This document shows, in pieces, positions 41,861-54,545 of a stretch of 64,000 nt of DNA (position 1 is its first letter; every line of letters starts with the position of its first letter). The stretch is from Unio delphinus (lineage: Eukaryota; Mollusca; Bivalvia; Unionida; Unionidae). The stretch is taken from positions 6,370,001-6,434,000 of the forward strand of contig JAQISU010000118.1 of the NCBI GenBank assembly GCA_029339505.1. Direction: 5' to 3'. The translations under genes and the position numbers were made by a program. The notes beneath the pieces are model-generated. The model was not told the DNA's origin, made no database searches, and worked only from the letters and a program-made list of their open reading frames with translations.

Positions 41861-44387
41861 GTCTTGATATGTGTATTTTCCCTGTTCCACCCTTGAATAG
41901 TGTTCAGGTGTGTTCCCAATAAATAAAAAAGGAACAAATTTGAAAAAGTCAGTTTGAATTGAGGTTTCTCTTTGCGTATACCTTTTTTTTTTCAAGTTGT
42001 TAATACATGACAGATTACATCCGCATAGAAGATCAAAGTGAATGGCCTATGTACAAATGTCATTGCCTTTCTTAAATTCGGTTTATTCCTTAGCCATCGT
42101 TAATCTTTAATTATTTTTTTTAAACGCATATCTTTTTAAATAGACGATTTCAGGATTTCAATTGTTGTAACGGTAACGGTATTTATGTTGGTTAGTTTGT
42201 TGCTGAAATTATCTATACTATAGTCTATAGCAAAGCGCTTAAGTTTCTTCAGTATTTTAATTTCATGTTCACAAAAGGATACTAAGTTTGTCTTGAAAAA
42301 GGATTGAAACTAAGTTACGCGGACGTGAAGAAAAACATCTCTTTGTTACTACAGTTAGGTGTTGTTGTATTCATTCTAATCATGCTTGCCGTATATCTTT
42401 GTGTTTTCCATGTCATGTTTTTGATGTAAATATTCACATCAATAGACAGGAAACTTGGACTTTTATCCTTGAGGTTCACTGAACTTGCTTCGTTAATTCG
42501 TACAAATCCCAGAAAAGAAACAAAAAACCATGCCGCTTAATACTGTACCATTCCTTACTATACCGATGTGAGTGTGTACGTTAAAATGTTTAAGTGAGTT
42601 AAAAATAAATTGTCAATTTCAAAATGTGAACCAGTACTGTGACCGTTCGATAGCTGATGTGGTGAAATGAAATGGTACGAGTACTGTGACCATTCAGTAG
42701 TTGATGTGGTAAGAAGAAATGTGACAATACACAACGGAGGGATTTAAGTTCACATTCCTTGTCTGCACTGCAATGGGAACAACTTGAGAGCGTATTTTTT
42801 AATTTGCCATACTACCTTCGTACAAAACATTGCATCACTCATCATAAACAATTTTATTTGCTAGACTAATTTTCTTACCGCGTTCACTTCGAATTGACTT
42901 CAGTAGCTCTTCACCTAGTTTCGAGATAGGTCGTGTTTCACCGCTAGATTATTTATATAAAAAAGAAGTAAAATTGAAGCAAGAACAATCGTAACCTGGG
43001 CGATTCCACAGAAATTATGACATTTTTATAGTCAAATACATCACTTCCTATTTGGATTAACTGTTTTGTGAGAAAGTTTTAGTAGCATTTGTCATCGGTT
43101 CACTCTGGTGATATTTTGAAATAGTGGACCTTTCCTATGGATTTGATTTTCTAAGTGGGATGTGTGTTTCTTTGAATTTTTCTAAGGAAATATATACCAC
43201 AAAATCAAGATGCTCCCGTTTGAAGATACCTCTCCAACATTTTAATCAGTAGGCACCATACTTTTCGTTTGTCATGTAATTTGTTTTTCAAACGCTACAT
43301 CCTTGCAAATATTCAATCAGTAAATCGTTGGATGAAATAAAATCTTGAGTTAACAAACTTGTACAATTCAGGTATCGGAGCTTTATCTTTATTTTTTATA
43401 CTGCAGTGTGTCACGGAAATGTTTTTAAGCATGAGATCTACCTTTTTTTTAGAAAGGAAACAAATACGAAACTATTTCATTCATGACGCGAGTGATCTTT
43501 CACTGTACAAAACTGATTATGGCTAACTTTGAAATAAATAAGAACAGAACCAAAACACGTTCGGAAGAATTGTAACAATGAAACAATGACTGACGCGAGT
43601 GACATTGCACTTTATGACTCTGCCTATGGTTAACTTTGAATTTCAAATCAAAACACACAGCTTAGACTGTCGATAGAAAAAAGCACGATTTGGTGCTGCT
43701 TTTTATTCCCCTTCGACTTAGAGTTGTTAAAACTCGGCAACATTGTTTGTAGCGTGTGCAGAGAAACACAGGACATCCCTTAAATTTGAAATATGTTAAG
43801 AAGTCAGTCGACAATAAATATCACACTACCTTTTATTAAATTGATGAATGAATGAAAACAATGAACATATTTCACATAAAATGTATGGTGTTCTTAATTA
43901 TCCTTGTTTTGTTTTCCTTTCCTTCTGTGTGTATAGGAGATTGTGAGATTTTAGTTTCCTTTCCTTCTGTTTTAATAGGAGATTGTGTGGTTTGTCTTCA
44001 GGGCCACTCGTATACCTCGAAACGATATTTGCTTTATTTGCCTTCATTTACTTTGCCGCAATACAGACCCAAATACAAACAATATTCCCATTTTCAATTT
44101 CCCTTGAGGCTATATAGTCCCAAATAGTTCCCATGTTAAATTCCCTTTGACGCTATACAGTCCCACTATGTTAAATTCCCCTTGACGCTATACAGTCCCA
44201 CTATGTTAAACTCTCCTTGACGCTATACAGTCCCACTATGTTAAATTTCCCTTGACGCTATACAGTCCCACCATGTTCAAATTTCCCTTGTCGCTATACA
44301 GTCCCACCTGGCTGTCGCCAAAGTGTCCCAAGCCCTTTTTGACTGGATTTTCCATTGTCGCCAGGGTATCCCACCTTACTACTATCA
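41818..44387 (-). repeat. Right arm of the palindromic element
   Basis: Inverted partner of 35270-37945. Its outer end carries the mirror of the ~36-bp tandem block (about 44105-44310). Confidence 0.75.
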
Positions 44388-45966
44388 TTGGATTTAAAGG
44401 TAGAACATATGAATAAATAACACGCAATCTCGATGCATAAAGACCATGCAAGATATACATTGTATATTTAACAAATTTAGTATTTTAGCTAGTCTTGGAA
44501 TGGATTCAAATTTTCTATGAAAGTATGAGTAGTTCCAATATTATATTTAGTAATATATGAGTTTAGGAATACGTACTAAATAGATTTAGTGATACGTCCT
44601 ATGCGGGTTTAGTGACGCGTTTAAACATATTCTTTGATTTAAAACATGCGCGTTGTAAGATTGTTCATTCGAAAGAATTAAGTATGGAGAATTTTCCTTT
44701 GATAAATTAACGTATTATATATAAGTGATGTTAACATATCTGTATGACCTGCTATTTTCCTATCTTTGTATTCTATTGATACAGTTACGTATCTATGACA
44801 AATAATCGTTTCAATTTTTAAAATCACAAAGGTAAGTCTAAAAGTTCAAAATAAATAAGTATATTTTCATCTTAAGTATTAAGCGATTAAGGAATTATGT
44901 GGATATCACGAAATATTTTCATCTTGTTTACCTTTATTATTATAGATCAGGATGTCAATGCGCCTATCACATGCCATGAGAGAAAAAAATATTATCTACC
45001 CTACCTTACCGTCTAAGAAGCCAGCAAGGCCTTAGCGCTGATGTACATGAGCAAGGAAACCCAAAGAAAGGCATTTTTACCAACTGGAAAATCGAAATCT
45101 TCAGAACAAATTCGTTCGTTAAATTTTAGAGTGAGCAGCGAGAAATTTCGTTCATGTATGACATTCATAGTATGACTTGATCTATCATTTTTTTGATCAT
45201 ATTGCTATTTTAGAGTTATCATACTATCGTACATTGCCGTACAGGTCATCATAATTAGGAGTCTTATCATGCCATCGTACATTGCCGTACAGGTCATCAT
45301 AGTCTGGAGTCCGAAAAGTTTAATATGCAATCTCTGTCTGATGCCTTCGATTTTATATTTTCTACTATAAATCAGGAACGTACACCTTTTCATCAATCTA
45401 TCTATAACAAATTATTATTAATTTTATAAAGCAATGTCACCTTTAAACATGTAGAAACGATGTTAATAAACGGCAAGTGTTGTCACGTTTAAGTATGTAA
45501 AAGTAGACATTAATATTATTTGCAAGCAAGGTTACCTATATTGATACTAAATTGGTTGTGCGTGACCTCCCTTGATTCATAAAAAAATTATGCAATCACT
45601 GTTGATCTAGTATCTTTGAGACAGAAATGTTTCATGGAAGATAACAACAAGCATTAGCATCGAACAATCATAAATTGTTCTGCTTCTAAAACTGATAATT
45701 GATATTGCTTAAATGTTAATTTGAAAGCCAGTCATTTGTAATACTTATATCGATTACATCAACATAAGATTAAAAAGCGGCTACTTAGTAGCTAAGATGA
45801 AACAAGGTGACTGCATCATATTAGAAAAACGTGTTATAATAAGGATGCATACTTATTATTCAAAAGGTCCCTATCGAAATCTGTTCATTCACAACTGCTA
45901 ACTCATTTTTTTTTATGGCACTCTGTCTGAACGATAACATTTCTGTGCAAATGTTATGTTTTGCAG
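44388..45966 (+). other. Intron, nothing firm
   Basis: Contains a small direct repeat with CATCGTACATTGCCGTACAG (45228-45300). A TATAG acceptor at 44945 followed by 29 open codons was considered as an exon and rejected. Confidence 0.4.
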
Positions 45967-46050
45967 AATAGATCATCTGCACTTGAATCGGGACGAGTTA
46001 CACTTCGAACGGATCGATACTTTGGTTACAACACTGATAAATTATTTTAA
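45967..46050 (+). CDS. Likely terminal exon of the adaptor gene
   Basis: Acceptor TTATGTTTTGCAG at 45966. In phase 0, as required by the exon ending at 31179, it encodes 27 residues (SGRVTLRTDRYFGYNTDKLF at the end) and a TAA stop. The composition is more protein-like than the surrounding DNA. It joins in frame without an intermediate exon, but the intron would be 14.8 kb, so an undetected small exon is possible. Confidence 0.45.
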   Translation, partial: NRSSALESGRVTLRTDRYFGYNTDKLF

Positions 46051-46064
46051 CATAACTTCAAAGA

Positions 46065-46310
46065 TACACATATGGCCAACACATTAAGGGAGTACTCAAC
46101 ACATATGGCCAACACATTGAAAGAGTACTCAACACATACAACCAACACATTTAAGAGAGTACTTAACACATATGACCAACACATTGAGAGAGTGCTCAAT
46201 ACATATGACCAACCCATTGGAAGAGTACTCACATATATGACCAGCTCATTGAGAGAGTACTTACACATAGGACCAACACAGTCAAAGAGTATTCAGTATG
46301 TTCTAGAGAG
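46065..46310. repeat. ~32-bp minisatellite, about 7 copies
   Basis: Diverged units of AACACATATGACCAACACAT followed by TGAGAGAGTACTC, starting just after the terminal exon's stop. Confidence 0.85.
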
Positions 46311-47085
46311 TGCGTTGAAATTGATATATCAGAATCGGATTTTAGTTGATGGTAATCAATACATGTGCACAGTGTAGTGGATACATGTAAGGTTTATCCT
46401 AGGTCTCTTTGCTTGAAATATATATTAGAAAATCAAATTCAAATATCTGATCATTCTTTGTTTTTGAAACTTTACGCACATGCACACATACAGACAGACA
46501 TACCTATATACAAAACGAGACGCACATAATTGTACACTTACAATATGACTACATGACCTGCAATGCGATATTTTAAAGTATAATAATAATTTTGGGGTCA
46601 GGATTCCTGAATCATTATATAGATACAAATTTGTAAATATTTAGGATATAAAACATTTTGTTCGCATTAGACTAGAACTTATTTCTCACCACCACCACGT
46701 CAGATTTTTCAGTAAGAGAGCATGAAAAGGTGTTTGGTAGTAAACATGTACTTTTGTATCTCTTCTACCATGTTTTCTTCTATATACCACTTCCTTATTT
46801 TCTTAACATGACACATGCGTGGTTTTGTTTTTGGCCGAGTAAACTAATTGTTCAGAAAGCTATAAAGTATATATATATATTTGTTTCAGAAAAATTTTTT
46901 CCCCATTTTTCTCCGCCTCTGATTTCATGAGATATGGCGGAAACAATAGCTTAAGTAGTTACATTCATAACTAAATCACCAATTTTGTATTATTAGAACA
47001 TTATCTGTTACACTCATTCATAATTGACTTCACTGACGAGCACATGGCGCAGCCCCGATTATCCGAGTTGTCTTAAGCGCTCGCA
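46311..47085 (+). other. No gene supported
   Basis: AT-rich sequence, possibly 3' flank of the adaptor gene. Only short frames. Confidence 0.4.
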
Positions 47086-47285
47086 TTTTCGTTTCACTGT
47101 CATCCCACCTCTGTCCGCTTGGTTGCGCGTCTGTCTGTGTATTTCAGAAAGATTGCCGGTAATGGTGGGTCTTTGGTTCTTATTGCGGTTTTCATGGGAT
47201 CTTGGTCTATCATTTATACTGGTGCCATGCATCCCCATTTATATAATTTCTTGTGCCAACAAAGAGCGTTAAGACCACATTAATA
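47086..47285 (+). repeat. Interspersed repeat copy (similar to 56080-56300)
   Basis: Shares CAGAAAGATTGCC, a GGGT..TTGGTT-like middle, GCCATGCAT and a GCGTTAAG end with the copy at 56080-56300. It is an unnamed dispersed element, probably a SINE or LINE 3' end. Confidence 0.45.
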
Positions 47286-48589
47286 ATATAAACGAATATA
47301 ATGTGGATATAACTATTTTATTAAAATCCAGAATGAATTGTACAAGAAATAAGCCGATCACTTATTAGATTTCTGTCGCGTTCTTACAATAAATACTCAT
47401 CTGATCCGCATTTTTACTAAAGAATCGAGCTAAAAATCATTCCTCGTCGGTGTAAGATACCACGTTATTTGTTAAGGACTGTAGCCATACATACAACATT
47501 CCGATCTTTTCTACATAATCAATGGCAAGCAAACGTCGATAACATACTAGTAAATTAAATAGCATGAAATACAGTAGATGATTCCTAATAATGACGGAAA
47601 TTGGTTTGTATAGCAACTCTATGATCGTATACTCAGTGATAGGAAAGAGCGAAAACCTACACATTTTGTAAAAGTAGACAAATAATATATTTCCCTAGAA
47701 ACCAAAGTGAAAATTTGAATAGAACTTACAGTTAATGCTAATTAAATATCAATTGTCCAAAACGTTTTATCACCAATCCAATAAAATAAAGTTCCAATAG
47801 AATTCGAGTGATATTTCAAAATAGATAAAAGTCGGTTATTGATATTGGTGTGCTTGTAGTCTCAAATGTACTAACGTAACAATGACCTAAAAATGTGATG
47901 CTGGGTAACTGTCTCCTTAGGTGTATCACAGTAATATAACCCAAAATGTCCTTGTTTAAATTTACTATGATTCCCAATCAATGTCTCGGTCCAAGATTAT
48001 CATTTATGAGTCCTTTACGTTTATGTCGAAAAATAATTGGATTCAATAAGTTCCAACTCAAATAAAAAAATTAACACAACAATAAGACTGATTTCTGATT
48101 GAGATGTTACTGCATGAATGACTAAATTTTGGTAAACAAAATTCTAAAGCCCTCTTCTTGACCTGGATAGTATTTTCTGGAGATACTATAACTTATATTC
48201 TAGAAGATTACGTTACTAACATTATAATATTGAACATGATAAATATAATGTCCTTGAATCAGACAACGTTAAAGATCATAATATTTAAGACACGCTCTTA
48301 TAACAATATAAGGTATGCATTATTAATTTTAATAAAAATAAGAACCGTATCTTTAGTCAGGAAGTCACTTAACTTGACTTTGGACACGGTTAAACAAACA
48401 ATACAAGTTGAATATATAACACCTGATAAAACGTTATAACGAAACAGTAGAACGGTGTGCATAATGTTTTTTGATTTTTTTGTAGATTTTTATAGGGAGA
48501 GAGAAATACAGAGTGTATGTTGTGATTTTGTGTGATTTGGATTTGTAACGTAGCTTTAACTATTTTTTAGTCATATCACTAAGATGCCT
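47286..48589. other. No gene supported
   Basis: Unique AT-rich sequence. Frames up to about 93 codons lack any family signal. Confidence 0.4.
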
Positions 48590-48645
48590 GCAGTGTGGCA
48601 GTTTATTGTGATGTCAAGCACTGGGGCATCTAACCACTAGAGCAC

Positions 48646-48650
<5 letters not shown>
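48590..48650 (-). mobile_element. Truncated SINE head fragment
   Basis: Read on the minus strand it gives CTCCGGTGCTCTAGTGGTTAG, the same tRNA-like A-box region as the SINE at 32354; the body is lost. Confidence 0.45.

Positions 48651-48702
<52 letters not shown>
48648..48702. repeat. GA microsatellite
   Basis: About 27 GA units adjoining the SINE head fragment. Confidence 0.97.
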
Positions 48703-48709
<7 letters not shown>

Positions 48710-50735
48710 AATTAAAGTTAAGGGTTTTCAGATACTCAGATATTAAAAGAATCTAAAGATTTCACACAAATCTGGTTGCTAGGATGCCACGGTACTTCTT
48801 TACATAGGTAACCACGTTCGACAAAGAAGTAAATCAGAACAAAAGCGTGGGTTATACTTTTAGGCTACTGAATATCATTCCATACATTTGGAGCTCCAAA
48901 GTTTTAAAATGGGTGCAACATATTCAGTATCAAAATCCTAATTATATAAAAGGCTAACATTACGTACTGTTACCAAGAAAATGTTATAATCAGACAAACA
49001 TTTAATTGTCATCCATTCATTTACGAACTGGAAGACATGAATGGGAGGTTATCTCTGTATGACACATACAATGACAGATACAAAACAACACAGATTTTTT
49101 TGAAGATCAAAAGAGTGAAGGATAAAAATAGTTATTCCATGCACAATAAGGCGTGATATACTGATATCGTGTTTACAATATAGACAATAACCATTGTTAG
49201 AAACACAATGCCTTCCCTGAAGAAATGAATGAATACTTTAATATATGTGATGATGATTGTAAGTACGGGTCATTCAAACAAATAAAATGCATAAGACTGT
49301 AGCTTGTCTAGGATATCTTAAACAAGATAAAACATGAAAAGTAATACAAGTTACATCAATGCATCGCAATAAAGTGTTACTCAACTTTTACCCATAAATG
49401 ATCTACACCATAAGTATTGCATTGTTCCTGGATAAACAAACATTATGAAATATCTACTCGCATATACACAAAATGACGAAAATCAGTCGCGTTTTGAAGT
49501 GTCTGTAACTTGGACATTGATGAAATAATATCCATAACACGTTTTATAGAACAAAGACATAAACATTGTGATGATAATGTTGGCAGACATTTCATTTAGA
49601 GGTCTAATATTAATCGACACATAGAGGGTAAAACGGGTTTCAAAGTGTTCAAAGTGAAACAGAGAAAGACCAAGGAAGGGAATGGAAAACTAATACTGTA
49701 TTACAGTAAGGTCGAAATAAAAAGATCAGAGACAAAAAGCAAGAAAGAGTCCAATGCAAATGTAATAAAACATGAAAGTTGTTTTCAGCTTGTTTAGATA
49801 AGAAAACTCGATTTCAGATGTAATTTTATAATACATAAATACGTACTTTAATAAATTGTACTAGGAATATGACACTCACGCATATATCAGAGTTCAAAAG
49901 ACACTAAACTAATTTCCTGTTTATATTAATGGCAAATACTGAGACTATTTTTATAGTGATAATTTAATAAAATTGAATTTAGTAACAAAATAATAAACGC
50001 TTTGTATTTACTCAATCAAATATCAGAACCAATTACTGCTCCTGAAACGGATTTTAGATTTAATAATACACAGCTGCGTCACTTTATGTCCGGCCACTTC
50101 ATTCCACTTTAATGTCTGTACCACTTTAATGTCTGTACCACTTTAATGTTTGTACTAATATTGACACGGTGTTTAGGCATTCAAACTCAAATTCAATTAC
50201 AGACCTTCAAATATTTGTATAGCTACACTTTACAGTCTGAGCTAATGAAGCGATGGACATATTTAAAGCACATTTTACATGTGATTCCGGCTAAACAATG
50301 TCAAATATTGTAACTTATTGAAGTAATAGGTTTCATGTTTTGTTCATTCCTATATTTTTCACTTGAAAAATATTTTCGCAAGTTTTCACGTGTGAAAACA
50401 ATATACATTATGTGAAAATATAAAATGTCCCATCATGCCATGCAACGCTTGATTGCGTGTGTCTAAAAAAGCTTTACCTTGAACAATAAAAAGTGCATTG
50501 TGATTTAGAAACTAATAAATAGAAACTGCCTTATGTCTCAGACGTGGAAATAAATCTTAGATAAAGAACTACGACCAGTCGTCATTCGAGTATCTCTAAA
50601 GTTATTTCCCTTTAACTCTTTCACAACAACGAGAAACCATGCATTGTTGAATCTGAATAGTTTTGTTTTCAGATAGGATAAATTAGTTTAAAAAATGACA
50701 AAATTGTAATTTAATGCTACAGGTTACGGCAACCA
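48703..50735. other. No gene supported
   Basis: About 2 kb of unique sequence. A small tandem of CCACTTTAATGTCTGTA (50103-50155) is the only structure seen. Confidence 0.4.
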
Positions 50736-53440
50736 AATTCAACCGCTTTCTTAAGTCACGTACACAACAACCTCCTATTTCTGCCACACATCGTTTCAAG
50801 TAGTCCAAACAACACACACTGGAACCATTGTCAGTCCATTTTTCTGCCTCTAACGACATCCTCCTAGTAGAAATTAAATGCTGACTAAATCTATCGTTTT
50901 TTATCAGTTTCCGAATCTCCTACAGTTTGGAAACCTGATTATTCTTGGAGATTTCAACTTTCACATTGCCAGTCCTGTAAACCGATACACATCAAAACAT
51001 CTAGATTCTGTTCATGTTTTCAACCTTGAACTATCACATAACCAACCAACCCATAAACATTGTCACATTTTATACTGGATTCTTCGTAGACCTAATGATA
51101 ATATTCTACGGTCCACCCTTGTATTCCACGAACGTGAATCAGATCACCTGTACATTATATGCCATCTGTACGTATCCGTCCCTAACACTCCACCTTTTTT
51201 TTGCTACTAAGAGAAACCTCCGTATGATAAATCGAACCTAACTAATGCACGACATCACAACTTGCTTACATCCAACAGCAGAATAAATCGATAACTGCCT
51301 GCATTCAGTGCTTGAAAATCATGCCCTAGCCAGCAAGTGCAGATTATCAATTCAAAAGTGATATCGGTGGTATAGCAGTGTTAGGGACCATCTTCGCACT
51401 GCTAAATGAGACCCCCGTAAAGCAGAGAGGCTTTGGCTTTCCACCAGACTCACTAGTCATAAACAAATATATGATCCGCTAACGTCACAAACATAGTCCA
51501 TGCAGAGGAATCAGCCCACTACAGTAATAAGATCGTGTTGAGTTCCAGCTGCAAAGGAGCTCTTCGAGATCACTAACAAACTAATGTCAAGGAACAAATT
51601 TACAACACTTCTAGCTACGTTCGCTCCAGTAGACCTACCGAGCCTGTTTGCAAATTACTTTAGTGACAAGGTACAAGCTATTAGAGATTAGCTTGCAACA
51701 CAATTTAAATTAACTCGTCGTCACCATAGAGTTGCGATACGGAATGTCAGCGACAACGGTTAGCAACAATTGAACCTTACTCTTTGGATTTAGTACGGAC
51801 AATCGTGACGAAGAGTGCACTAAAGTCACGTGAACTTGATCCAATGTTTCTTGAATGCTTAGATCCATTGTTGCTTTTACTAACTGATGTTCTTAATTCC
51901 CCTCTCTCTCATCCAGGGAATTCGTGTCATTTTTCAAAATTGCCATTGTAAAGCCTCTGCTGAAGAAACCATCACGTGACCATGACAATTAAAGGAACTA
52001 CCGCCCAGTCTCTAATCGACCTTCCATATACAAAATCTTAGAAAGGTTGTTTTAACCCAACTTGTATCTCATCCGAATTTATGCAGTCTTTTAAGCAATG
52101 TACAGTCTACATAAGGCCGTTACCACAGTAATGAAACTACTCTTCTGAAAATAGTTAACGACATTATATTTGCTTTGGATAGCGGAAAGATAAGTCCTCG
52201 ATTTGTCTGCAACATTTGACACAGTAGACCATGACATGTTACATCACCTCTCCAGCATATATTTGGCTTTCACAATAGTCTTATTGTGGTTTAAGTTTTT
52301 TTAGTCAACAGGACACAAATTGTATCTGCAAATGGAATACACTCCACTCCAGTTGGTGGTGTTCAAGAGTGGTCTGTTCTTGGACCTGTACTCTTTCATC
52401 TATACACTCTCAAGTGTCATAGACCATCATCCAATGGATATACAAGCATACACTGATGACACCCAAAAATAAAAATCTAGCCATCCAAGGAGTAGAGATC
52501 TGCATTTCTGATGGGAAATCACGGATGATACGTAACAAGCTGCAGATGAATGATGATACAACGGAGGCTATTCTGATCACAACACAAATACGTTATCATT
52601 CATTTTCGCTTCCTCCAACAATAAAAAGCAGTAACATTAACATTAAATTCACATATTCAGTTGAAAACCTAGGTGTAATTCTGGACATTGCACCAACATG
52701 TCATGAACATATGCAACGCTGGATATCTTGAGCTGAGACGCATCAGCTGCATTCGCAAATAAATTTCAGTTGATGCCACTAAAACACTTGTGTGTTCAGT
52801 AGTACTTTCAAGACTGGACTATCGTAACTCAGTTATGTCTGGCTGTAATGATATCTATCCCGGAATCTTTCAAAAGTTCAAAGCACAACTTCTCGAATTA
52901 TCCTTAGAGAACCACTATCAGAGCACACCTCCCCGCTACTCTGTACCCTATACTGGCTATCCATTCGATCCAGAATCAAACACAATTTGTTTTCTGTGCT
53001 ACGTTTTACTCACAGACTCCAGTCCAACATACCTATCTGGCCTCACCGATGTGTATACACCAGCAAGATACTTACACTCCTCTTCTGACAATCGTATACT
53101 CATTATTCCCACCATGAAAACGAAGTCATTTGGACAACGTTCTGTTGCATGCCATTGTCCAGCTACGTGAAACGAATCGTGCATTAAAATTGGACGCAAT
53201 GACACAGCGTCCACGTTCAAGAGTGTTCTTAAAACTCACTTTCTTGTGAGTGCAAGAACAATCTTAAAAACCTGATTATGTGTCATACCTTAAATATTTT
53301 CACCATGTTCTTGTTTTCTAATTTTATAGTGTTTGTTTTCTTAAATGTTTATTTTTGGTAGTCATATCATTATAGATGTAAAGCGCTTAGAGCTTCTAAC
53401 GATTGGGCGCAATACATTGTATCGACTCTCGTTAAAATAT
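50736..53440 (+). mobile_element. Degraded non-LTR retrotransposon (LINE, CR1/L2-like)
   Basis: Pieces in order: an APE-type endonuclease (LIILGDFNFHI, later ESDHLYI at about 50935-51170); decayed reverse transcriptase with recognisable fragments in changing frames (about 51780-52700); and the C-terminal region LSRLDYRNSVMSGC...TYLSGLTDVYTPARYLHSSS (52806-53090). The 3' tail contains GATGTAAAGCGCTTAGAGC, a tail motif shared by several L2/CR1-like LINEs. Many stops and shifts: a dead copy. The 5' limit is approximate. Confidence 0.75.
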
Positions 53441-53479
53441 GTGTTTGCTCCCATAAGATGAACCTAATCCTGTATTAAC

Positions 53480-54545
53480 ATAGGAAATGGAAATAACCTC
53501 ACGAGATTATACAGCAAGAGATGAGAGCATCTTTATATTGCCAGAAAAGAATGGCATGACACTTGGTGGTATCTCTGAATACAGAAAAATGTTAAGGACG
53601 ACTGGACAATGAGTAGTATCCCTGAGTACAGCAACATGTTAAGGATGGCATGACTATGAATATTATTCCTGATTACAGCAACATGTTAAGGATAGCATGA
53701 CAATGAATAGTATTCCTGAGTACAACAACATGTTAAGGATAGCATGACAATGAATAGTATTCCAGATTACAGCAAGATGTTAAGGATAGCATGACTATGA
53801 ATAGTATTCCTGATTACAGCAAGATGTTAAGGATATCATGACTATGAGAAATGGTTAAGGATGGCATGACGATGCGTAGTATCCCTGAATACAGCAAAAT
53901 GTCAAGGCGGGCATGACTATGTGTAGTATCTCTTAATGCTTCAAAATGTTACGGTGGGCATGACGATGTGCAGTATCCTTGAATACAGCTAATTGTTTAG
54001 ATGATGTAACAATGAGTAGTATCCCTGAATACAGCAAAATGTTAGGATGGCTTGACGATGGGTATCATCCGTACGCACAGCAAACAGTTGAGGATGACAT
54101 GACAACGCGTAGTATCCCTGATTAGTGCAAAAGGTTCAGGATGCCATGACGATGAGTAGTATCCATGCGTACAGTAAAAATGTAAGCATGGCATCAAAAA
54201 GTAGTTTTCACGCTTACATCTAAAGGGTAAGGATGGCATGACGATGGGTAGAATCCATGAGTACAGGAAAACGTTAAGGATGGCATGACAATGCCTAGTA
54301 TCCCTGCGTACAGCAAAAGGTTAAGGATGACATGATAATGTGTAATGTTCCTTCTTACAGCTAAATGTTAAGGACTGCATGACGATGCTTAGTATCCCTG
54401 AGTACAGCAAAACGTTAAGCAATGCATGACTGAGTAGTATCTCTGATTACAGCAAAATGTTATGGATGACGTGGTAATGAGTAGTATCTCTGATTACAGC
54501 AAAATGTTACGGATGAGTAGTATCACTATGTAAAGCAAGTATGTG
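53480..54545. repeat. ~47-bp minisatellite, about 20 diverged copies
   Basis: Units of TACAGCAAAATGTTAAGGAT followed by GGCATGACGATGAGTAGTAT and CCCTGAG. Diverged and of uneven length. Confidence 0.88.

Larger units (their letters stand above)
35270..44387. mobile_element. Palindromic 9.1-kb element with ~2.6-kb inverted arms and a BIR-containing core
   Basis: Arms of about 35270-37945 and 41818-44387 are long diverged inverted repeats, recognisable from matching segments in the same order (CTGGCGACAATGGAAAATCC at the outer edge, AACACTATTCAAGG near the inner edge). The 3.9-kb core contains coding-like segments (BIR domain, small Cys-containing frames) and a tandem array. TTTAAA lies just outside both ends (35258-35263, 44393-44398), but in AT-rich DNA this is weak evidence for a target duplication. 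I know no named element with this structure. It sits in an intron of the adaptor gene. Confidence 0.7.

Noticed and set aside
44946..45035. Possible adaptor exon after a TATAG acceptor (29 codons, then TAG)
   Set aside because: In phase 0 with the previous exon, but the product has no compelling features and the exon at 45967 has a better acceptor and composition; kept only as an alternative ending.
46072..46377. 101-codon frame with repeated ANTL..EYSTH
   Set aside because: A 32-bp minisatellite read in frame; no start context or family signal.
47024..47272. 82-codon frame
   Set aside because: Lies in an interspersed repeat also seen at 56080-56300.
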